Part shown: piece after piece, positions 5,296 to 7,408 of the stretch | How the letters are laid out: the number at the start of each line of letters is the position of its first letter | Position numbering within the stretch: position 1 is the first letter of the stretch | From: JBBSEZ01 sp038239195 | Lineage (GTDB): Bacteria; Planctomycetota; Planctomycetia; Gemmatales; Gemmataceae | Length of the DNA stretch: 7,408 nucleotides | Direction: 5' to 3' | NCBI GenBank assembly: GCA_038239195.1 | Contig: JBBSEZ010000483.1 | Location: 1 to 7,408, forward strand | Program-made: the position numbers and the translations under genes | The notes under the pieces: generated by a model | What the model was told of the DNA's origin: nothing | The model's database searches: none | Seen by the model: the letters and a program-made list of their open reading frames with translations, nothing else

Positions 5296-7155
5296 ATGAG
5301 CTCGACAGCCGTCCCCCCCCCGCAGGCCCGTCTCACGTTTGGCGAGCATCCCCTGCACACCGACGGCGATCTGCTCGCCCTCGGCTTCGCGCCCGACGGC
5401 GCGCTCTGGTCGGTCGAGGAGCCCGGCCTGCTGCGCCAGTGGGACCTCGCCTCGCGCAAGCAAACCGACTGGCACCCGCTCGACGCCCCCGCCACCCTGT
5501 GGGCCCTGGCGGGCGAGGCCGGCCTCCTCGCCTCCGCCAGCGACGAGCTCGTCCTGTGGGATGCCGCCTCCGGCACCCGGCAGGCCGAATGGCCCCTCCC
5601 CTCGTGGGCCGACGCCGTCACCTTCACCCGCGACGGCCGGCTCCTCGCCACCGGCGAGGAAGCCTGCGTGCGCCTGTGGGACCGTTCGGGGCAAGGCCCC
5701 CTGCAAACGCTCCGCGGCCACGAGCGCGCCCTCAGCGCCCTGGCGTTCAGCGTCGATGGGCAGCGGCTCGCCTCGGCGGGGGAGGACAAACTCATCCGCA
5801 TCTGGGACGTGACGACCGGCGCGCTCCTCGGCACCCTCGCCGGCCACACCGACCGCATCCCCGCCCTGGCCTGGCACCCCGACGGCAAGCGCCTGTTCTC
5901 CGCGGGCTGGGACACGACGGTGCGCGTCTGGGACGTGGCCGCTCAGGAGCCGATCATCCTGCTCAACAGCCATGCCGGCCAGGTCTACGCGCTCGCCGTC
6001 AGCCCCGACGGCCGGCTCGTCGCGTCCGCCGACTCCGCCAACGTCGTCCACGTGTGGGACGTCGAGCGCTACCGTGCCCTGACCGTCCTGCGCGAGCAGG
6101 CCGGCGAGGTCCACTGCCTCGCCTTCAGCCCCGACAGCCAGGTGCTCGCTTCCGGCGGGGCCGAGCGCGTCATCCACCTGTGGGACGCCCGCCGCGGGCC
6201 CGAGCAGCCCGATCAGCTCGACCCGCAACTCGCCCGCACCGGGCTGGCGGTGACGCCCGATGGCCGGCTGGCCAGCCTCGCCGCAGGCACCCCCCTGCGC
6301 GTCTGGGGCCTGAAAAGCGCTCTTCCCGAGGTGGAGCTGGAGGGCGAGCCCGTCCTGCGCTCCTTCGCCGCCAGCCCCGATGGCCATTGGTTCGCCGCCG
6401 CCCGCGCCGAGGGCCCGGGCGAGCCCGAATGGCAGGGCGGCCCGCCCATCGACCGCACCACGATCGGGCTGTGGGACGGGCGTACGGGAAAGCGCCACGC
6501 CCTCCTCGAAGGCCAGGCCGCCCCGATCACCTCGCTCGCCTTCTCGTCCGATTCGGCGCTGCTCGCCTCGGGAGGCTACCTGAGCAGCGACGTCTGGCTG
6601 TGGAACGTGCCCTCGGGTGCGGTGCGCCTGTTGATTCCGGGCGCCGCGGAGGGCTGCTCGGTGGAGCCGTTGGCGTTCCACCCGAACGGCCGGCTGCTGG
6701 CGGTCGGCGGAATCGACTGGCTGGCCACCAGCGGCGCCGACGGGCAGGTCTCCTTGTGGGACGTCGTCGAGGGCAAGCGAAAGGGCACGCTCCCCGGCGG
6801 GGCCCGGGCGCTGGCGTTTCACCCCGACGGCAGCCGGCTGGCGGTGGCGTCGCTGGCCCAGACGGTGCGCCTCTTCGACCTCGCCGAAATGCAGATCGCG
6901 GAGGAGCTGACCGGCCATCGCGACGCGGTGACGTGCGTGGCCTACAGCCCCGATGGCCATTGGCTGGCGTCCGGCGGCGACGACCGCACCGTGCGCCTGT
7001 GGGACGCGCGGACGGGCCTGGAAGAAGGCATGCTGGAGCTGGACACGCAGGTCAAGGCGCTGGCGTTCACGCCGGACGGCAAGCAGATCGCGACCGGCAA
7101 CGGGAACACGAGTTGCTATTTGCTGGAGGTGAGCGAGTTGATGGGGAGGGAATGA
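5296..7155 (+). CDS. Stand-alone WD40-repeat protein with 14 blades
   Basis: This 619-residue protein consists of WD40 repeats with no visible kinase, caspase-like, transmembrane or sigma-factor domain, and no signal peptide, so it is probably a cytoplasmic scaffold for protein-protein contacts. Blade-ending signatures can be counted at QWD 48-50, LWD 87-89, LWD 127-129, IWD 169-171, VWD 211-213, VWD 253-255, LWD 295-297, VWG 336-338, LWD 392-394, LWN 435-437, LWD 487-489, LFD 526-528, LWD 568-570 and a final YLLE near 608-611. Fourteen fits two seven-bladed propellers in tandem. Classic GH dipeptides and SPDG turns (GHERA 141, GHTDR 183, GHRDA 540, SPDG 236, 360 and 551) confirm the family. 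Blades 8 to 11 are the most divergent and carry insertions (371-388, 448-456). The start is supported by GAGAGG six bases upstream. In planctomycetes WD40 repeats are often attached to Ser/Thr kinases; here they are free. The partner is unknown. Confidence 0.93.
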   Translation: MSSTAVPPPQARLTFGEHPLHTDGDLLALGFAPDGALWSVEEPGLLRQWDLASRKQTDWHPLDAPATLWALAGEAGLLASASDELVLWDAASGTRQAEWPLPSWADAVTFTRDGRLLATGEEACVRLWDRSGQGPLQTLRGHERALSALAFSVDGQRLASAGEDKLIRIWDVTTGALLGTLAGHTDRIPALAWHPDGKRLFSAGWDTTVRVWDVAAQEPIILLNSHAGQVYALAVSPDGRLVASADSANVVHVWDVERYRALTVLREQAGEVHCLAFSPDSQVLASGGAERVIHLWDARRGPEQPDQLDPQLARTGLAVTPDGRLASLAAGTPLRVWGLKSALPEVELEGEPVLRSFAASPDGHWFAAARAEGPGEPEWQGGPPIDRTTIGLWDGRTGKRHALLEGQAAPITSLAFSSDSALLASGGYLSSDVWLWNVPSGAVRLLIPGAAEGCSVEPLAFHPNGRLLAVGGIDWLATSGADGQVSLWDVVEGKRKGTLPGGARALAFHPDGSRLAVASLAQTVRLFDLAEMQIAEELTGHRDAVTCVAYSPDGHWLASGGDDRTVRLWDARTGLEEGMLELDTQVKALAFTPDGKQIATGNGNTSCYLLEVSELMGRE

Positions 7156-7183
7156 CTCCGAGATGCCCTCGCGCGCAATGTAG

Positions 7184-7202
7184 CCCGCGACTCCGTCGCG
7201 GG
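7184..7202. repeat. GC-rich hairpin downstream of the WD40 gene
   Basis: CCCGCGAC at 7184-7191 pairs perfectly with GTCGCGGG at 7195-7202 around a TCC loop, 28 bases after the WD40 stop codon. It could end transcription of that gene, but no T-run follows. It is followed within two bases by the apparent end of an IS. It could also be a dispersed palindromic repeat; only one copy is in the window. Confidence 0.6.
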
Positions 7203-7204
7203 GG

Positions 7205-7408
7205 CAGGGCCAGCGCATCCCAAGGCGCCCAAATTAACAACCCGTGACTATCTCCTGAAGATAGTCTGAGCCCAAGGTTGCCTTGTAACGTTTGGTAGCG
7301 ATGCTGTCCTTGTCGGGGTGGCGCTGCAATAGGACCAAGGCCAACTTGCGAAGCAAGGCGACGTTCTGGGCAACGTTCCGGTTGCTGATGGAACTGTCGT
7401 CTTCGCCA
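7205..7408 (-). mobile_element. 3' end of an ISAs1-family insertion sequence, running off the right edge
   Basis: The element is identified by its transposase C-terminus (7234-7407). The sequence from 7205 begins CAGGGCCAGCGCATCCCAAG, which fits the CAGGG-type terminal inverted repeat of ISAs1-family elements; the boundary is inferred because the opposite end is outside the window. The 29 bases between this boundary and the transposase stop codon are a normal distance for such an IS. Confidence 0.65.
7234..7407 (-). CDS. ISAs1-family transposase, C-terminal 57 residues (partial)
   Basis: Translating the minus strand from the right edge gives an open frame ending in TAA at 7236-7234. It contains ISNRNVAQNVALLRKLALVL followed by LQRHPDKDSIATKRYKATLG and SDYLQEIVTGC. 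This matches the C-terminal end of ISAs1-family DDE transposases, which typically read N-x-A-x-L-R-R/K-x-A-L-x-L-L, then a K-R-x-x-A segment and a Y/F-L-x-x-(V/I)-L/V ending. The catalytic DDE residues are upstream, outside the window, so activity cannot be judged. The enzyme would cut and rejoin the IS ends during transposition. Confidence 0.75.
   Translation of the reverse strand, partial: GEDDSSISNRNVAQNVALLRKLALVLLQRHPDKDSIATKRYKATLGSDYLQEIVTGC

Noticed and set aside
6373..6963. An 18-base exact repeat (6373-6390 and 6946-6963) within the WD40 gene
   Set aside because: It encodes the common SPDGHW turn of two blades and is expected from internal repeat homology.
6590..7155. Shift from C-ending to G-ending codons in the last third of the WD40 gene, suggesting a mosaic origin
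   Set aside because: The shift is gradual and judged by eye only, and the blade repeats continue smoothly across it, so recombination is not supported.
5281..7218. A 645-codon minus-strand open frame opposite the WD40 gene
   Set aside because: It mirrors the GC-rich codon pattern of the WD40 gene. Its residues (repeated AVGAEGE/VDLAG-like blocks) are antisense images of the WD40 repeats, and it has no recognisable domain.

Overview
This looks like a chromosomal segment from a planctomycete, probably of the Gemmata group. That assignment is inferred from the very high GC content, a Tat-exported Gfo/Idh/MocA oxidoreductase, a secreted PQQ/quinoprotein-like beta-propeller with the WPGWRGPRGDG-type N-terminus common in that phylum, a large stand-alone WD40 protein, and weak or absent Shine-Dalgarno sequences before several genes.

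Layout from left to right. Bases 1-137 look like one end of an insertion sequence (IS21-like: TGT terminus plus subterminal direct repeats). It abuts a decayed minus-strand gene (about 138-1055) that once encoded a secreted, probably beta-barrel protein; the gene now has at least three frameshifts and its 3' end runs into the IS. Next come three intact minus-strand genes: a Tat-exported Gfo/Idh/MocA oxidoreductase (1229-2611), a secreted PQQ-like propeller protein (2797-4119) and thiL, thiamine-monophosphate kinase (4224-5153). A 142-bp divergent intergenic region separates thiL from a plus-strand gene for a 619-residue WD40 protein with 14 blade signatures, consistent with two seven-bladed propellers (5296-7155). 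The right edge holds a GC-rich hairpin and then the 3' end of an ISAs1-family transposase gene running in from outside (about 7205-7408).

The repeats are the most notable part. Two related 20-bp hairpins (1170-1214 and 2746-2791) each sit a few bases downstream of a stop codon, and their differences preserve pairing. Two inverted arrays of an 8-nt unit (RGGTGACA) flank the start of the PQQ-like gene: one forms part of its signal peptide, the other touches the thiL stop codon, and together they could pair in the mRNA.

The genes do not form an obvious pathway. ThiL is a cytoplasmic housekeeping enzyme of thiamine biosynthesis. The oxidoreductase and the PQQ-like protein are both exported and may act in periplasmic sugar or polymer metabolism, but their substrates cannot be read from sequence. 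I see no CRISPR array, tRNA, rRNA or defence system, and no convincing new multi-gene system.
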